This document shows positions 10,222 through 19,734 of a stretch of DNA of 64,000 bases, in pieces. The number at the start of each line of letters is the position of its first letter. The stretch's first letter is position 1. The stretch is from Gilliamella sp. Choc4-2 (GTDB taxonomy: Bacteria; Pseudomonadota; Gammaproteobacteria; Enterobacterales; Orbaceae), in the NCBI RefSeq assembly GCF_001690355.1, contig NZ_LZHG01000065.1:1-64000 (forward strand). Direction: 5' to 3'. The notes beneath the pieces are model-generated. The model did no database searches and had not been told where the DNA came from. It was given only the letters and a program-made list of their open reading frames with translations. Both the position numbers and the translations under genes were made by a program.

Positions 10222-12357
10222 TTAGCCAATTTGACCGTTATCTAAATGTTTAACCCGACGTTTAACTTCTTCTTGTTTGCCTGCATTGAATGGGCGAGCA
10301 TCAGGGCTACCTAAATATCCGCAAACACGACGGGTAACTGAGACTTTTGATGAATCATGATTACCGCAACTTGGACAAACAAAGCCTTTACTGGTACAAG
10401 AAAATTCACCGGTATAGCCACATTCATAGCATTCATCAATTGGTGTGTTAGTACCATAATAAGGCACGCGACTATAACTATAATCCCAAACATCCTCTAA
10501 TGCTTTAATATTATTAATCATATTTGGATATTCCCCATAACAAATGAAACCACCATTGGCAACTTGAGGATAAGGTTTTTCAAATTCGATTTTTTCGTAC
10601 GGATTAACCTTTTTCTCAACATCAAGATGGAAACTGTTTGTATAATATCCTTTGTCTGTAACACCAGAAATCACGCCAAACTCTGCCGTATCAAGTCGAC
10701 AGAAACGATCACATAAGTTTTCACTTGGTGTACTATATAGGCTAAAACCGTAACCTGTCTCTTCTTTCCATTGATCTACCGCTTTACGTAAACGATTAAC
10801 AATAGCTAGCCCTTTTTCACGTAATTCATTACTATCAAATGGGTGTATTTGATTTCCGTAAAGTGCATTTAATGTTTCATGAAGACCAATATAACCTAAA
10901 GAAATTGAAGCTCGACCATTTTTGAAAATTTCAGAAACACTATCATCTTCGTTAAGTCTAACTCCACAAGCACCCTCCATATATAAAATAGGTGCCACTC
11001 GTGCTTTTACGCCATCAAGTCTAGCAATACGCGTCATTAATGCTTTTTTACAGAGTTCTAGACGTTTATCTAAAATTTCCCAAAACCGTACTTCATCACC
11101 TTTAGCTTCAATAGCTATACGAGGCAGGTTTAGACTAATGACACCTAAATTATTACGACCATCATGAAGTAATTGACCATCTTCTTCATACACTCCTAAA
11201 AAACTCCGGCAACCCATTGGCGTTTTAAATGAACCTGTCACCTCAACAACTTTATCGTAATTTAAAATATCTGGGTACATACGTTTACTTGCACACTCAA
11301 GTGCAAGTTCCTTAATATCATAATTATCATCACCCTGTTTATGGTTAATACCATCTTTAATAGCAAAAACCAGTTTTGGGAAAACTGCTGTTTTATGATT
11401 TTTACCTAATCCTTTGATACGAACTTTTAAAATAGACTCTTGAATTAAGCGTGATTCCCAACTAGTCCCTAAACCAAAACCAAATGTAACGAACGGGGTT
11501 TGTCCATTAGCTGTGTGCAAAGTGTTTACTTCATATTCAAGAGATTGAAATGCATCATAACACTCTTTTTGAGTACGACTTTTCGCATAAGCTTCTGGAT
11601 TCGGAATATTCCACTCTTCAGCCACTTGTTTGTGTTTGTTATAACTAATGGTAACAAACTTTGCTAAAACCTCATCGATACGATTAATGGTCGAGCCACC
11701 ATAAATATGACTAGCCACTTGTGCAATAATTTGTGCAGTTACCGCAGTTGCTGTTGCAATTGATTTTGGAGGCTCAATTTCAGCATTACCCATTTTAAAA
11801 CCATTAGTTAGCATTCCGTCTAAATCAATCAACATACAGTTAAACATTGGAAAAAACGGTGCATAATCTAAGTCATGATAATGGATCTCACCGCAATCGT
11901 GAGCGCGTGAAATATCTTTAGGCAATAAATATTGTTTAGCATAATGCCTTGCTACAATACCCGCTAGTAAATCACGCTGAGTTGGGATCACCTTACTATC
12001 TTTATTAGCATTTTCATTTAAAATAGCAACATTGCTTTGCTCAATTAGTCCGCGAATATCTTGATTTAGTCGGCTACGTTCTTCACGAGCACGATCACGA
12101 TCATGACGATACTCAATATAAATTCTTGCTAATTTTTTATAAGGACCTGACATTAACTGATTTTCAACTGCATTTTGAATTTCGTTGATATCAACACTTT
12201 CACGATCACTCATTTGATTAGTAATAACACGAGCAACCGCTGCACAATAATCTGGTTCATGAACATTCGCCGCCACAGCTGCTTTGACAATTGCATCTTT
12301 TATTCGAGCCTCATTAAATGCAGTTTGACAACCATCTCGTTTTATTACTACAGGCAT
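10222..12357 (-). CDS. nrdD: Anaerobic ribonucleoside-triphosphate reductase
   Basis: 711 aa from the chosen ATG (E. coli 712). It reduces NTPs to dNTPs without oxygen. An N-terminal ATP-cone (residues about 1-90) is followed by the catalytic barrel. A zinc ribbon (CYECGYTGEF...CPSCGNH) lies near the C-terminus, just before the glycyl-radical site RRVCGYLGSPDARPF. An in-frame TTG four codons earlier is possible, but a GAGG ribosome binding site sits 6 nt before the ATG at 12357, which also restores family length. This marks a facultative or anaerobic lifestyle, as expected in a gut. Confidence 0.97.
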   Translation of the reverse strand: MPVVIKRDGCQTAFNEARIKDAIVKAAVAANVHEPDYCAAVARVITNQMSDRESVDINEIQNAVENQLMSGPYKKLARIYIEYRHDRDRAREERSRLNQDIRGLIEQSNVAILNENANKDSKVIPTQRDLLAGIVARHYAKQYLLPKDISRAHDCGEIHYHDLDYAPFFPMFNCMLIDLDGMLTNGFKMGNAEIEPPKSIATATAVTAQIIAQVASHIYGGSTINRIDEVLAKFVTISYNKHKQVAEEWNIPNPEAYAKSRTQKECYDAFQSLEYEVNTLHTANGQTPFVTFGFGLGTSWESRLIQESILKVRIKGLGKNHKTAVFPKLVFAIKDGINHKQGDDNYDIKELALECASKRMYPDILNYDKVVEVTGSFKTPMGCRSFLGVYEEDGQLLHDGRNNLGVISLNLPRIAIEAKGDEVRFWEILDKRLELCKKALMTRIARLDGVKARVAPILYMEGACGVRLNEDDSVSEIFKNGRASISLGYIGLHETLNALYGNQIHPFDSNELREKGLAIVNRLRKAVDQWKEETGYGFSLYSTPSENLCDRFCRLDTAEFGVISGVTDKGYYTNSFHLDVEKKVNPYEKIEFEKPYPQVANGGFICYGEYPNMINNIKALEDVWDYSYSRVPYYGTNTPIDECYECGYTGEFSCTSKGFVCPSCGNHDSSKVSVTRRVCGYLGSPDARPFNAGKQEEVKRRVKHLDNGQIG

Positions 12358-12475
12358 ACATTTCCTCAATATTCATTAATAATTAGCAATTGGCATAGGC
12401 TTTATATCAATAAAAATATACATGTGCTTATTACTCTTTTATGATATAAAACCGAGTTTTCACACCGCCCAGATA

Positions 12476-12522
12476 GCACTATATATAGTATCTATTTTTA
12501 GATTATACACCATATATAGTGT
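12476..12522 (-). promoter_or_regulatory. Tandem NrdR boxes over the nrdDG promoter
   Basis: Two 16-bp near-palindromes, GCACTATATATAGTAT (12476-12491) and ACACCATATATAGTGT (12507-12522), match the NrdR consensus acaCwAtATaTwGtgt. Their starts are 31 bp apart, three helical turns, which is the spacing typical of NrdR sites. A minus-strand TATAAT (12502-12507) touches the second box, so NrdR bound with ATP/dATP would block the nrdDG promoter. No nrdR gene is in the window. Confidence 0.93.
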
Positions 12523-12632
12523 TTTTCTAGATTTTTTAATAAATAAAATGGCTTGACAAATTCAAAGTCAATAATGACAAGCATTTATGAAATAATGATG
12601 TATAAGACAGGAAAAGAAGAAATAAATTCACT

Positions 12633-12656
12633 AAATAAACAAATAAACAAATAAAC
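12633..12656. repeat. Short tandem repeat, AAATAAAC x3
   Basis: Three exact head-to-tail copies of the 8-mer AAATAAAC directly follow, in the minus direction, the gnd terminator hairpin. They give the U-rich tail of that terminator. The length could vary by slippage, with little expected effect. Confidence 0.8.
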
Positions 12657-12683
12657 AAAAGCACAAAGCTTACTTGCGCTTTT
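12657..12683 (-). terminator. Intrinsic terminator of gnd
   Basis: In minus-strand RNA, AAAAGCGCAA pairs with UUGUGCUUUU (one G-U pair) around a 7-nt loop. It is followed by a U-rich stretch interrupted by Gs (GUUUAUUUG). It lies 33 bp past the gnd stop codon. Confidence 0.7.
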
Positions 12684-12715
12684 GTATATCTAAATAAGAT
12701 TATTAATCAACTAAA

Positions 12716-14131
12716 TTATGATTCAATATTTAGCCAATCCGTATGGAACACACCTTCTTTATCAATACGCTCATAGGTATGAGCACCAAAATAATCTCGT
12801 TGTGCTTGAATCAAATTAGCTGGTAATACCGCTGATCGATAACTATCATAATAAGCAATCGCTGCTGAAAGTGTTGGAACAGCAATACCTTGTTGTACCG
12901 CTAAAGATACCACATCACGCAATGATTGTTGGTAGGCTTCGACCGTTTGATTAAAATATGGTGCTAATAGCAGATTATCAATCTCATTATTATCAGCATA
13001 AGCGTCGGTAATTTTTTGAAGAAACTGTGCACGGATTATACACCCTGCTCTAAAAATCTTAGCTATTTCACCATAATTTAAATTCCATTGATATTTATGT
13101 GAAGCGGCTTTTAGCTGTGAAAAACCTTGTGCATAAGAGATAATTTTACCCATATAAAGTGCTTTACGGACTTTTTCTATAAGCTCCTGCTTATCACCAC
13201 TATAAGGCGCTTTTTGAGGACCTTTTAACACTTTTGCCGCCGCAACTCGCTGATCTTTAATTGCTGATAGATAACGAGCAAATACAGACTCAGTGATTAA
13301 AGATAAAGGCTCACCCAAATCTAAAGCACTTTGGCTGGTCCATTTACCTGTACCTTTATTGCCTGCCGCATCTAAAATCACATCAATTAAATAATTACCG
13401 TTTTCGTCTTTATGCTTAAAGATATCAGCGGTAATTTCGATTAAATAACTATCTAACTCGCCTTTATTCCAATCTGTAAACACCTCAGCAAGTTCATCAT
13501 TAGTTAAACCAACAGCATGTTTTAATACCGAATAGCTTTCAGCTATCAGTTGCATATCGCCATACTCAATGCCGTTATGAGCCATTTTTACATAATGACC
13601 AGCGCCATTTGGACCTATATAAGCAACACAAGGCTCGCCATTAGCCTTAGCTGCAATCTTCTCTAATATTGGGGCAACTAATTCATAAGCCTCTTTTTGC
13701 CCACCAGGCATAATTGATGGACCTTTTAGCGCTCCCTCTTCGCCACCTGAAACACCAGTACCAATAAAGTTAAATCCTTCTGCTAACAATGTTTTGTTAC
13801 GACGAATTGTATCTTCAAAATAGGCATTCCCACCATCGATAATAATATCACCTTTATCTAAAAGTGGACGCAACTCATCAATTACTGCATCAGTACCTTT
13901 ACCTGCTTGCACCATAATCAGGATACGGCGTGGTTTTTCTAAAGAATTGACAAAATCTTCAATTGTATAATAAGGAACCAATTTCTTATCAGAATGTTCA
14001 GTCATGACTTGTTCTGTTTTATCTTTAGAGCGATTATAAATAGCAACAGAAAATCCACGACTTTCAATATTGAGCGCGAGATTTCGCCCCATAACTGCCA
14101 TTCCAATAACACCGATTTGTTGTTTTGACAT
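12716..14131 (-). CDS. gnd: 6-phosphogluconate dehydrogenase, decarboxylating
   Basis: 471 aa (E. coli Gnd 468). It oxidatively decarboxylates 6-phosphogluconate to ribulose 5-phosphate, making NADPH in the pentose phosphate pathway. Visible are the NADP-binding [15 protein letters not shown] (7-21, with the usual GLAVMG pattern) and the substrate and catalytic segment [19 protein letters not shown] with [16 protein letters not shown]-type residues (here [13 protein letters not shown]). The C-terminal [11 protein letters not shown]...[11 protein letters not shown] tail is also present. A strong AAAGGAG ribosome binding site precedes the ATG by 7 nt. zwf and pgl are not adjacent, so it is a single-gene unit with its own terminator. 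Confidence 0.97.
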   Translation of the reverse strand: MSKQQIGVIGMAVMGRNLALNIESRGFSVAIYNRSKDKTEQVMTEHSDKKLVPYYTIEDFVNSLEKPRRILIMVQAGKGTDAVIDELRPLLDKGDIIIDGGNAYFEDTIRRNKTLLAEGFNFIGTGVSGGEEGALKGPSIMPGGQKEAYELVAPILEKIAAKANGEPCVAYIGPNGAGHYVKMAHNGIEYGDMQLIAESYSVLKHAVGLTNDELAEVFTDWNKGELDSYLIEITADIFKHKDENGNYLIDVILDAAGNKGTGKWTSQSALDLGEPLSLITESVFARYLSAIKDQRVAAAKVLKGPQKAPYSGDKQELIEKVRKALYMGKIISYAQGFSQLKAASHKYQWNLNYGEIAKIFRAGCIIRAQFLQKITDAYADNNEIDNLLLAPYFNQTVEAYQQSLRDVVSLAVQQGIAVPTLSAAIAYYDSYRSAVLPANLIQAQRDYFGAHTYERIDKEGVFHTDWLNIES

Positions 14132-14230
14132 GATTTGGCTCCTTTATTAAACCTCTATAACCTTAACCATAAGGTTTTAACAACACCTAAAACTTAATTA
14201 AGTTTTATAAATTACGCTATATTTTGCCAT

Positions 14231-14267
14231 AAAAAAAGCCGTATCAGAATACAATACGGCTCTTTTT
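14231..14267. terminator. Intrinsic terminator after rho (probably bidirectional)
   Basis: An AGCCGTAT / ATACGGCT stem with a ~10-nt loop is flanked by A and T runs on both sides. Minus-strand RNA therefore ends the stem with a U7 tract. It sits 37 bp past the rho stop codon and upstream of gnd. Confidence 0.88.
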
Positions 14268-14303
14268 CATGACTTTAATGATATTTACCATCAACTGAAT
14301 AAA

Positions 14304-15566
14304 TCATGAACGTTTCATCATTTCAAAAAAATCATCATTAGTTTTAGTCATGGCAAGTTTATCGATCAAAAATTCCATCGCATCAATCTCACCCATTGGA
14401 TTAAGAATCTTACGTAAAATCCACATTTTTTGGAGTTCATCAGGTGAAGTCATTAGATCTTCTTTTCGCGTACCTGAGCGGTTAAAGTCAATGGCAGGGA
14501 ACACACGACGTTCAGCAATTTTACGAGATAAATGAACTTCCATATTTCCAGTACCTTTAAACTCTTCATAAATAACTTCATCCATTTTAGAACCAGTATC
14601 AATCAACGCAGTTGCTATAATAGTTAAACTCCCGCCTTCTTCTACATTACGCGCCGCACCAAAAAAACGTTTCGGACGATGCAATGCATTCGCATCTACA
14701 CCACCAGTCAACACTTTACCAGATGAAGGAACAACCGTATTGTATGCACGCGCCAAACGTGTAATCGAATCCAATAAAATAATCACATCTTTTTTATGTT
14801 CAACCAAACGTTTTGCCCGTTCAATGACCATTTCAGCAACTTGAACGTGTCTTGCTGCTGGCTCATCGAATGTCGAAGCGACAACTTCACCTTTAACTAA
14901 ACGCTGCATTTCAGTCACTTCTTCTGGGCGCTCATCAATCATTAATACAACCAATTCACATTCCGGATGATTGACCGCTAAACTTTGTGCAATATTTTGC
15001 AAAAGCATCGTTTTACCCGCTTTAGGTGGAGCAACTATTAAACCACGTTGACCTTTACCAATTGGTGATGCTAAATCAAGAACTCTTGCGGTGATATCTT
15101 CGGTAGAACCGTTACCTCGTTCCATTCGTAAACGAGAATTTGGATGAAGTGGAGTTAAGTTTTCGAAAAGAATTTTATTACGGGCGTCTTCTGGTTTATC
15201 GTGATTAACTTCATTCACTTTTAACAAAGCAAAATAACGTTCCCCTTCTTTCGGAGGGCGAATTTTACCTGCTATAGTATCTCCAGTCCTTAAATTAAAC
15301 CGGCGAATTTGGCTAGGTGAGACATAAATATCATCTGGGCCAGCTAAATACGAGCTATCAGCTGAACGCAAAAAACCAAATCCATCTTGCAAAATTTCAA
15401 GAACACCATCACCGAAAATATCTTCACCACTTTTGGCATGTTGCTTCAAGATTGCAAAAATAATGTCTTGTTTTCTAAGGCGTGCTAGATTTTCTAGTCC
15501 CATTGTTTTTTCACCAAGCATTACAAGCTCGGAAACAGATGTGTTTTTTAATTCAGTTAAATTCAT
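14304..15566 (-). CDS. rho: Transcription termination factor Rho
   Basis: 420 aa (E. coli Rho 419). It is a hexameric RNA-dependent ATPase that ends transcription at rut sites. An N-terminal Rho_N helix bundle and a cold-shock-like RNA-binding domain ([23 protein letters not shown]) are followed by the ATPase core. That core has P-loop APPKAGKT (about 178-185), Walker [16 protein letters not shown] and the Q-loop and R-loop region. Residues of the bicyclomycin pocket are conserved by eye. It lies beside trxA in the conserved rhlB / trxA-rho arrangement. Confidence 0.98.
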   Translation of the reverse strand: MNLTELKNTSVSELVMLGEKTMGLENLARLRKQDIIFAILKQHAKSGEDIFGDGVLEILQDGFGFLRSADSSYLAGPDDIYVSPSQIRRFNLRTGDTIAGKIRPPKEGERYFALLKVNEVNHDKPEDARNKILFENLTPLHPNSRLRMERGNGSTEDITARVLDLASPIGKGQRGLIVAPPKAGKTMLLQNIAQSLAVNHPECELVVLMIDERPEEVTEMQRLVKGEVVASTFDEPAARHVQVAEMVIERAKRLVEHKKDVIILLDSITRLARAYNTVVPSSGKVLTGGVDANALHRPKRFFGAARNVEEGGSLTIIATALIDTGSKMDEVIYEEFKGTGNMEVHLSRKIAERRVFPAIDFNRSGTRKEDLMTSPDELQKMWILRKILNPMGEIDAMEFLIDKLAMTKTNDDFFEMMKRS

Positions 15567-15890
15567 AATTTTAAAAATTCTTGAGGATAAATTAGATATG
15601 TTTGCAATTAATATTATTTTCGTCTATTTGTTTCATTTACTCATTGAAAATTCTCTTTCTTACAACACACGAATTCACTTAATTATGAAGCTTTTAATGA
15701 TAACTAAATATCTGAGTATAGAATTTTCACCACTTTATCAAGAAAAACAATGAATTGTTGAAAGGGGTCTTCGTAAGAGGTTAGCAATTTACACTAAAAA
15801 CAATAATATGTCTATAATAAATTAAGTTTGTTTTTTTAAAATTTGTAAATATTAAGCTAAATATAAAGGACAAATCACATAAAATGGGGA
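15567..15890 (-). promoter_or_regulatory. rho upstream leader region
   Basis: This gene-free stretch separates rho from trxA. In E. coli, rho has a long autoregulated leader containing a small rhoL ORF. No convincing rhoL homologue or clear promoter pair was recognised here. The plus-strand ORF overlapping this region starts inside rho and looks like a shadow. Autoregulation is plausible but inferred only from position. Confidence 0.35.
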
Positions 15891-15916
15891 AAGAGTAATT
15901 TCTTTCAATTACTCTT
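15891..15916. terminator. Hairpin between trxA and rho leader
   Basis: A 10-bp perfect inverted repeat (AAGAGTAATT / AATTACTCTT) with a ~6-nt loop lies 34 bp past the trxA stop codon. In the minus direction the stem is followed by only UUUCCCC-like sequence, while on the plus strand a T5 run follows. It would thus be a modest trxA terminator or an mRNA 3'-end protector. Confidence 0.55.
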
Positions 15917-15950
15917 TTTCTTAATAACAATGATTAAATAAAATAACCTA

Positions 15951-16277
15951 TTATAATTGTGCGTCAATAAAACTTATAAGTTGAGTTTTAGAAAGTGCAC
16001 CAACTTGAGTTGCAACAACCTTACCATTTTTAAAAATTAATAAAGTAGGAATTCCCCTTATACCAAATTTGGGGGCTATATTTGGATTCTCTTGAACATT
16101 TAATTTAGCGATGACAATTTTATCGCAATATTCCTGCGCTACTTCTTCTAAAATAGGCGCAACCATTTTACAAGGACCACACCATTCAGCCCAAAAATCA
16201 ACTAGTACAGGTCTTGTTGTATCATTGATAACACTATCAAAATTAGTTTCAGAAATTGAAACAATATTATTACACAT
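15951..16277 (-). CDS. trxA: Thioredoxin 1
   Basis: 108 aa from the ATG at 16277. It is a cytoplasmic disulfide reductase with the active site WCGPC (C33 and C36), the buried aspartate in LVDFWAEW and the cis-proline in RGIPTLLIF. An upstream in-frame TTG would add five residues. The GGAG ribosome binding site at 16287-16290 lies 9 nt before the ATG and would overlap the first codons of the longer form, so the shorter start is preferred. It partners ribonucleotide reductase, PAPS reductase and methionine sulfoxide reductases. It is divergent from rhlB, as in E. coli. Confidence 0.97.
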   Translation of the reverse strand: MCNNIVSISETNFDSVINDTTRPVLVDFWAEWCGPCKMVAPILEEVAQEYCDKIVIAKLNVQENPNIAPKFGIRGIPTLLIFKNGKVVATQVGALSKTQLISFIDAQL

Positions 16278-16428
16278 GCTTATTATCTCCAAATATATTT
16301 TATTGGCTAATGTTAGGTTATTTTAGGGTACTCTGCTAGTAATTATTATAATAGGGCATAATTATTGGTGATATGACTCCATTTAATATGTTATAATTTG
16401 ACAATTCTGTTAATTATTTTTGATAACA

Positions 16429-17658
16429 ATGATCCAATCATACCTTACCAAAACAACTTTTAATCAATTTTCTCTTGATCCTTTGGTGATAAAAGCACTT
16501 GAAAAAAAGGGTTTTGTATATTGTACGCCAATTCAAGAAAAAACTTTGCCCTTAACCTCAAAGGGCATTGATATTGCGGGGCAAGGACAAACAGGAACAG
16601 GCAAAACTCTAGCTTTTTTAGCATCAACATTTAATTACTTATTGAATCATGAACCTTTACCGGATCATAAAACCAATCAACCAAGAGCAATAATTATTGC
16701 CCCAACACGTGAACTCGTTGTACAGATCTACAATGACGCAGAGCTATTATCTGAAGAAACTGGGCTAAAATTAGGATTAGCTTTCGGTGGTGATGGTTAT
16801 GACAAACAATTAAAAATGTTATCAGCAGGTGTGGATATTTTGATTGCAACGACAGGGCGGTTAATTGACTATACGAAACAAAATTACATTAACTTAAAAG
16901 CAATTCAAGTTGTAGTATTAGACGAAGCAGACCGTATGTTTGATTTAGGATTTATTCGTGATGTTCGCTGGATTTTCAAACATATGACTACACCACAAAA
17001 ACGGTTAACCATGCTATTTTCTGCAACGCTGACACATAATGTGCGTGAACTTGCATTTGAACATATGAATAATCCACAGTATGTAGAGGTTGAACCTGAG
17101 CAAAAAATCGGCCACCGTATTAAAGAAGAATTATTCTTCCCATCCAATGAAGATAAATTAGCTTTATTACAAACACTTATAGAAGAAGAATGGCCTGATC
17201 GCTGCATCGTTTTTGCTAACACAAAAATAGCTTGTGAAAAAATTTGGCGACACCTTGTCGCTGATGGGCATCGAGTTGGGTTATTAACCGGTGATATCGC
17301 TCAGAAAAAACGTTTATTCATTTTAGAACAATTTACTCAAGGTGATCTTGATATTTTAGTTGCCACCGATGTTGCAGCTCGAGGGTTACATATACCTAAT
17401 GTTACTCATGTTTTTAATTACGATCTTCCTGATGATTGCGATGACTATCGGCATCGAATCGGACGAACTGGGCGAGCTGGTGCAGAAGGTTATTCTATTT
17501 CACTAGCTTGCGAACGTTACTCACAAAATTTGCCTGCTATTGAAAAAGCAATTGATCATGCAATACCAGTTAGCCAATATGATCCGTCGGCATTATTAGT
17601 TGATTTACCTGCACCGAAAGCTTTTAGACGCACTCCTCGTAGGCGATCTTCTAATTAA
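16429..17658 (+). CDS. rhlB: ATP-dependent RNA helicase RhlB
   Basis: 409 aa from the ATG (E. coli 421). It is a DEAD-box helicase that feeds structured RNA to PNPase within the RNase E degradosome. Motifs in order are the Q-motif ([11 protein letters not shown]), [45 protein letters not shown] and [10 protein letters not shown]. The short basic C-terminal tail (RTPRRRSS) is where E. coli RhlB contacts RNase E and RNA. A TTG three codons earlier is also open but unlikely to be used. Divergent from trxA. Confidence 0.96.
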   Translation: MIQSYLTKTTFNQFSLDPLVIKALEKKGFVYCTPIQEKTLPLTSKGIDIAGQGQTGTGKTLAFLASTFNYLLNHEPLPDHKTNQPRAIIIAPTRELVVQIYNDAELLSEETGLKLGLAFGGDGYDKQLKMLSAGVDILIATTGRLIDYTKQNYINLKAIQVVVLDEADRMFDLGFIRDVRWIFKHMTTPQKRLTMLFSATLTHNVRELAFEHMNNPQYVEVEPEQKIGHRIKEELFFPSNEDKLALLQTLIEEEWPDRCIVFANTKIACEKIWRHLVADGHRVGLLTGDIAQKKRLFILEQFTQGDLDILVATDVAARGLHIPNVTHVFNYDLPDDCDDYRHRIGRTGRAGAEGYSISLACERYSQNLPAIEKAIDHAIPVSQYDPSALLVDLPAPKAFRRTPRRRSSN

Positions 17659-17780
17659 AAAATAGCTCAATAGTGCACTTAACCAGAAGATAGTTATCTA
17701 AAAATAGATCATTTCGAAATGACTATTACGATATAATTGTTAATGGAACCATTATTTAACATAATGACTCCATCTAATCT

Positions 17781-17806
17781 TAATAGCTCCTCTTAGGAGC
17801 TATTAG
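17781..17806. terminator. Hairpin at the 3' end of tfoX
   Basis: A near-perfect stem TAATAGCTCC / GGAGCTATTA with a small loop overlaps the tfoX stop codon region. Neither strand has a long T-run after it, so it may end both convergent transcripts (rhlB and tfoX) weakly. Confidence 0.5.
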
Positions 17807-18410
17807 CGATCTGCTCTAAAAAATGTTGATATTCAAACTTAATTTCATTTTTAATTGTTTTTGATAAAGAAGCAACATGACGTCTATGTAATGAACCATA
17901 TAAGCTAAATAATACATTAATTGAAATTTCCTCTTTTTTACTTTTAATCATATAATAAGATTCCAAATATCCTTTTTTCTCCAACGTTTCAACATCTTTA
18001 ATTCCAACACTACATAATAATCGCTCTAATGATAATGTCATGTTTGGCAATTCTTTTATTCGCTTTTTTTTAATTTCATTTTTTTCGTATAGTTCTTGTT
18101 TAGTATGCTCAATTACCATTTTGGCTATGGAATGCAATTTTTCCTCATCATTCAACCAATCATCATTAACTTTATAATAATCAAGTAGTTTAGTTGAAAC
18201 ACCTGATGATACACTTAATGGTTGCATTCCTGCTTCAATAAAAAGAGAACGATAAGATGAATGGCCTCTTAAATAAAAACCGTTTTTACCAATCCAGCCG
18301 AACATTATTGTACCACTACTTATACTGAAGCCACCAAAAAAAGTTTTAGTAGAAATATCATTAAAAGTAGTAAATTTTGTTAATATTTGATGTGCAAATG
18401 ACTCTTGCAT
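17793..18410 (-). CDS. tfoX: TfoX/Sxy family competence regulator
   Basis: 205 aa (E. coli Sxy 209). An N-terminal TfoX_N domain carries the TKTFFGGFSIS segment (about 20-32). A basic linker leads to a C-terminal TfoX_C domain with the best-conserved block LPNMTLSLERLLCSVGIKDVETL, matching E. coli Sxy LPNMSFHLEALLGEVGIKDV. Sxy acts with CRP at CRP-S sites to turn on DNA uptake genes. Expression in Haemophilus is controlled by CRP and by an mRNA 5' structure. No clear CRP site was found upstream here. It implies that the organism has, or had, regulated natural competence. Confidence 0.88.
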   Translation of the reverse strand: MQESFAHQILTKFTTFNDISTKTFFGGFSISSGTIMFGWIGKNGFYLRGHSSYRSLFIEAGMQPLSVSSGVSTKLLDYYKVNDDWLNDEEKLHSIAKMVIEHTKQELYEKNEIKKKRIKELPNMTLSLERLLCSVGIKDVETLEKKGYLESYYMIKSKKEEISINVLFSLYGSLHRRHVASLSKTIKNEIKFEYQHFLEQIANSS

Positions 18411-18736
18411 ATTTTATTTCCATTGATATTAAATTATTAATTAACTTACTGTTAAATTTAAACTATATTATTTTTTTCAATACTCCAACTATTTTTACAA
18501 TCAATTAATGATTATGGGATCTATATTCCATAATAAATAAACAAACCAACATCATTAATAGTTGAAAAATATATTTTTTATTATTAATACAGATTAATGT
18601 AAAAACATAGCTTAAATTTATGTTTTATCAGTAAACAAAAAAAGAAAAACAGCTTAATTATTGTTATTCTGACTTAATAATTATACAATCTGTATTAGTT
18701 AATTAAATAATATTCATTGCGTTTTATACCATTATT
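18411..18736. other. Divergent intergenic region tfoX / secreted protein
   Basis: This 326-bp A/T-rich gap contains the start regions of both divergent genes. No TGTGA-N6-TCACA CRP site, no obvious stable hairpin and no relic coding sequence were recognised. Confidence 0.4.
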
Positions 18737-19360
18737 ATGATAAAGAATTTTATGAGCGTATTTTTCCTATTTTTCCCGTTTACGGCATTAGCCGATAAAC
18801 AACCATTAATAGAAACGTTTGTTCTTTGTAATCCTAATTTTTTTAGTACTATTTATAATAATAAAGATGAACTACAACAATTTACCAATATCCAAACTGT
18901 CGATGAGAATTTGGCTTATATACAAGTAACAAACCGTGTTGATGCCTCTAAAAATTTCTTATACTTTTCTACCCCTTTTAAATATAAAGATTTAACAATA
19001 AAAGGGTACTATGATAGTGCTATGGATTTAGGTAGGATAGGAAAGTATTATTTTTGGGGATTTATTATTGATAACGATATAAAACAAATTAAAAATACAT
19101 TAAATTTCTTAAAATGGAAAAATATGGAAGATAACCAACTTTATATTGCGAATCCCAAAATTCGCAATATCAATGAGGATGTTCAAGTTTGGCATGATAA
19201 CAATGGGACTGTTATTGGTGTAAAAACAGTCCCAGCACCAAATACAACTGAAAAATTATTACTACTTGAAAAGGGGGCAAATATGACCCTTCTCATATGT
19301 TCAATTCAAGGTGTTGTAAGTTCCGAATTATTAAAAAGAGAAAGACCAGATATTCAATAA
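18737..19360 (+). CDS. Secreted protein of unknown function
   Basis: 207 aa. A Sec signal peptide is clear: a lysine near the start, a hydrophobic stretch of about 12 residues (SVFFLFFPFTAL) and an ALADK-type cleavage site around residue 19. The mature protein has about 185 residues, only two cysteines after the signal (probable disulfide) and many aromatic and lysine residues. A Thr/Val-rich C-terminal part contains LLLLEKGANMTLLICSIQG. I recognise no family. It stands alone between tfoX and the convergent glnB, without a ribosome binding site of note. It is probably a periplasmic protein. Confidence 0.75.
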   Translation: MIKNFMSVFFLFFPFTALADKQPLIETFVLCNPNFFSTIYNNKDELQQFTNIQTVDENLAYIQVTNRVDASKNFLYFSTPFKYKDLTIKGYYDSAMDLGRIGKYYFWGFIIDNDIKQIKNTLNFLKWKNMEDNQLYIANPKIRNINEDVQVWHDNNGTVIGVKTVPAPNTTEKLLLLEKGANMTLLICSIQGVVSSELLKRERPDIQ

Positions 19361-19369
19361 CAAATTGAA

Positions 19370-19714
<345 letters not shown>

Positions 19715-19734
19715 TCACCTTAATTAATTCGAGA

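Noticed and set aside
12553-12566. Possible FNR site (TTGAC...TTCAA) upstream of nrdD
   Set aside because: The half-sites are separated by 3 rather than 4 bases and one half is a mismatch; the NrdR boxes explain the regulation better.
15433-15753. Plus-strand open frame crossing the rho start
   Set aside because: More than a third is antisense to rho and the rest is low-complexity hydrophobic sequence without a ribosome binding site.
18421-18736. CRP or CRP-S operator in front of tfoX
   Set aside because: No TGTGA-N6-TCACA or TGCGA-type pair with right spacing was found on either strand.
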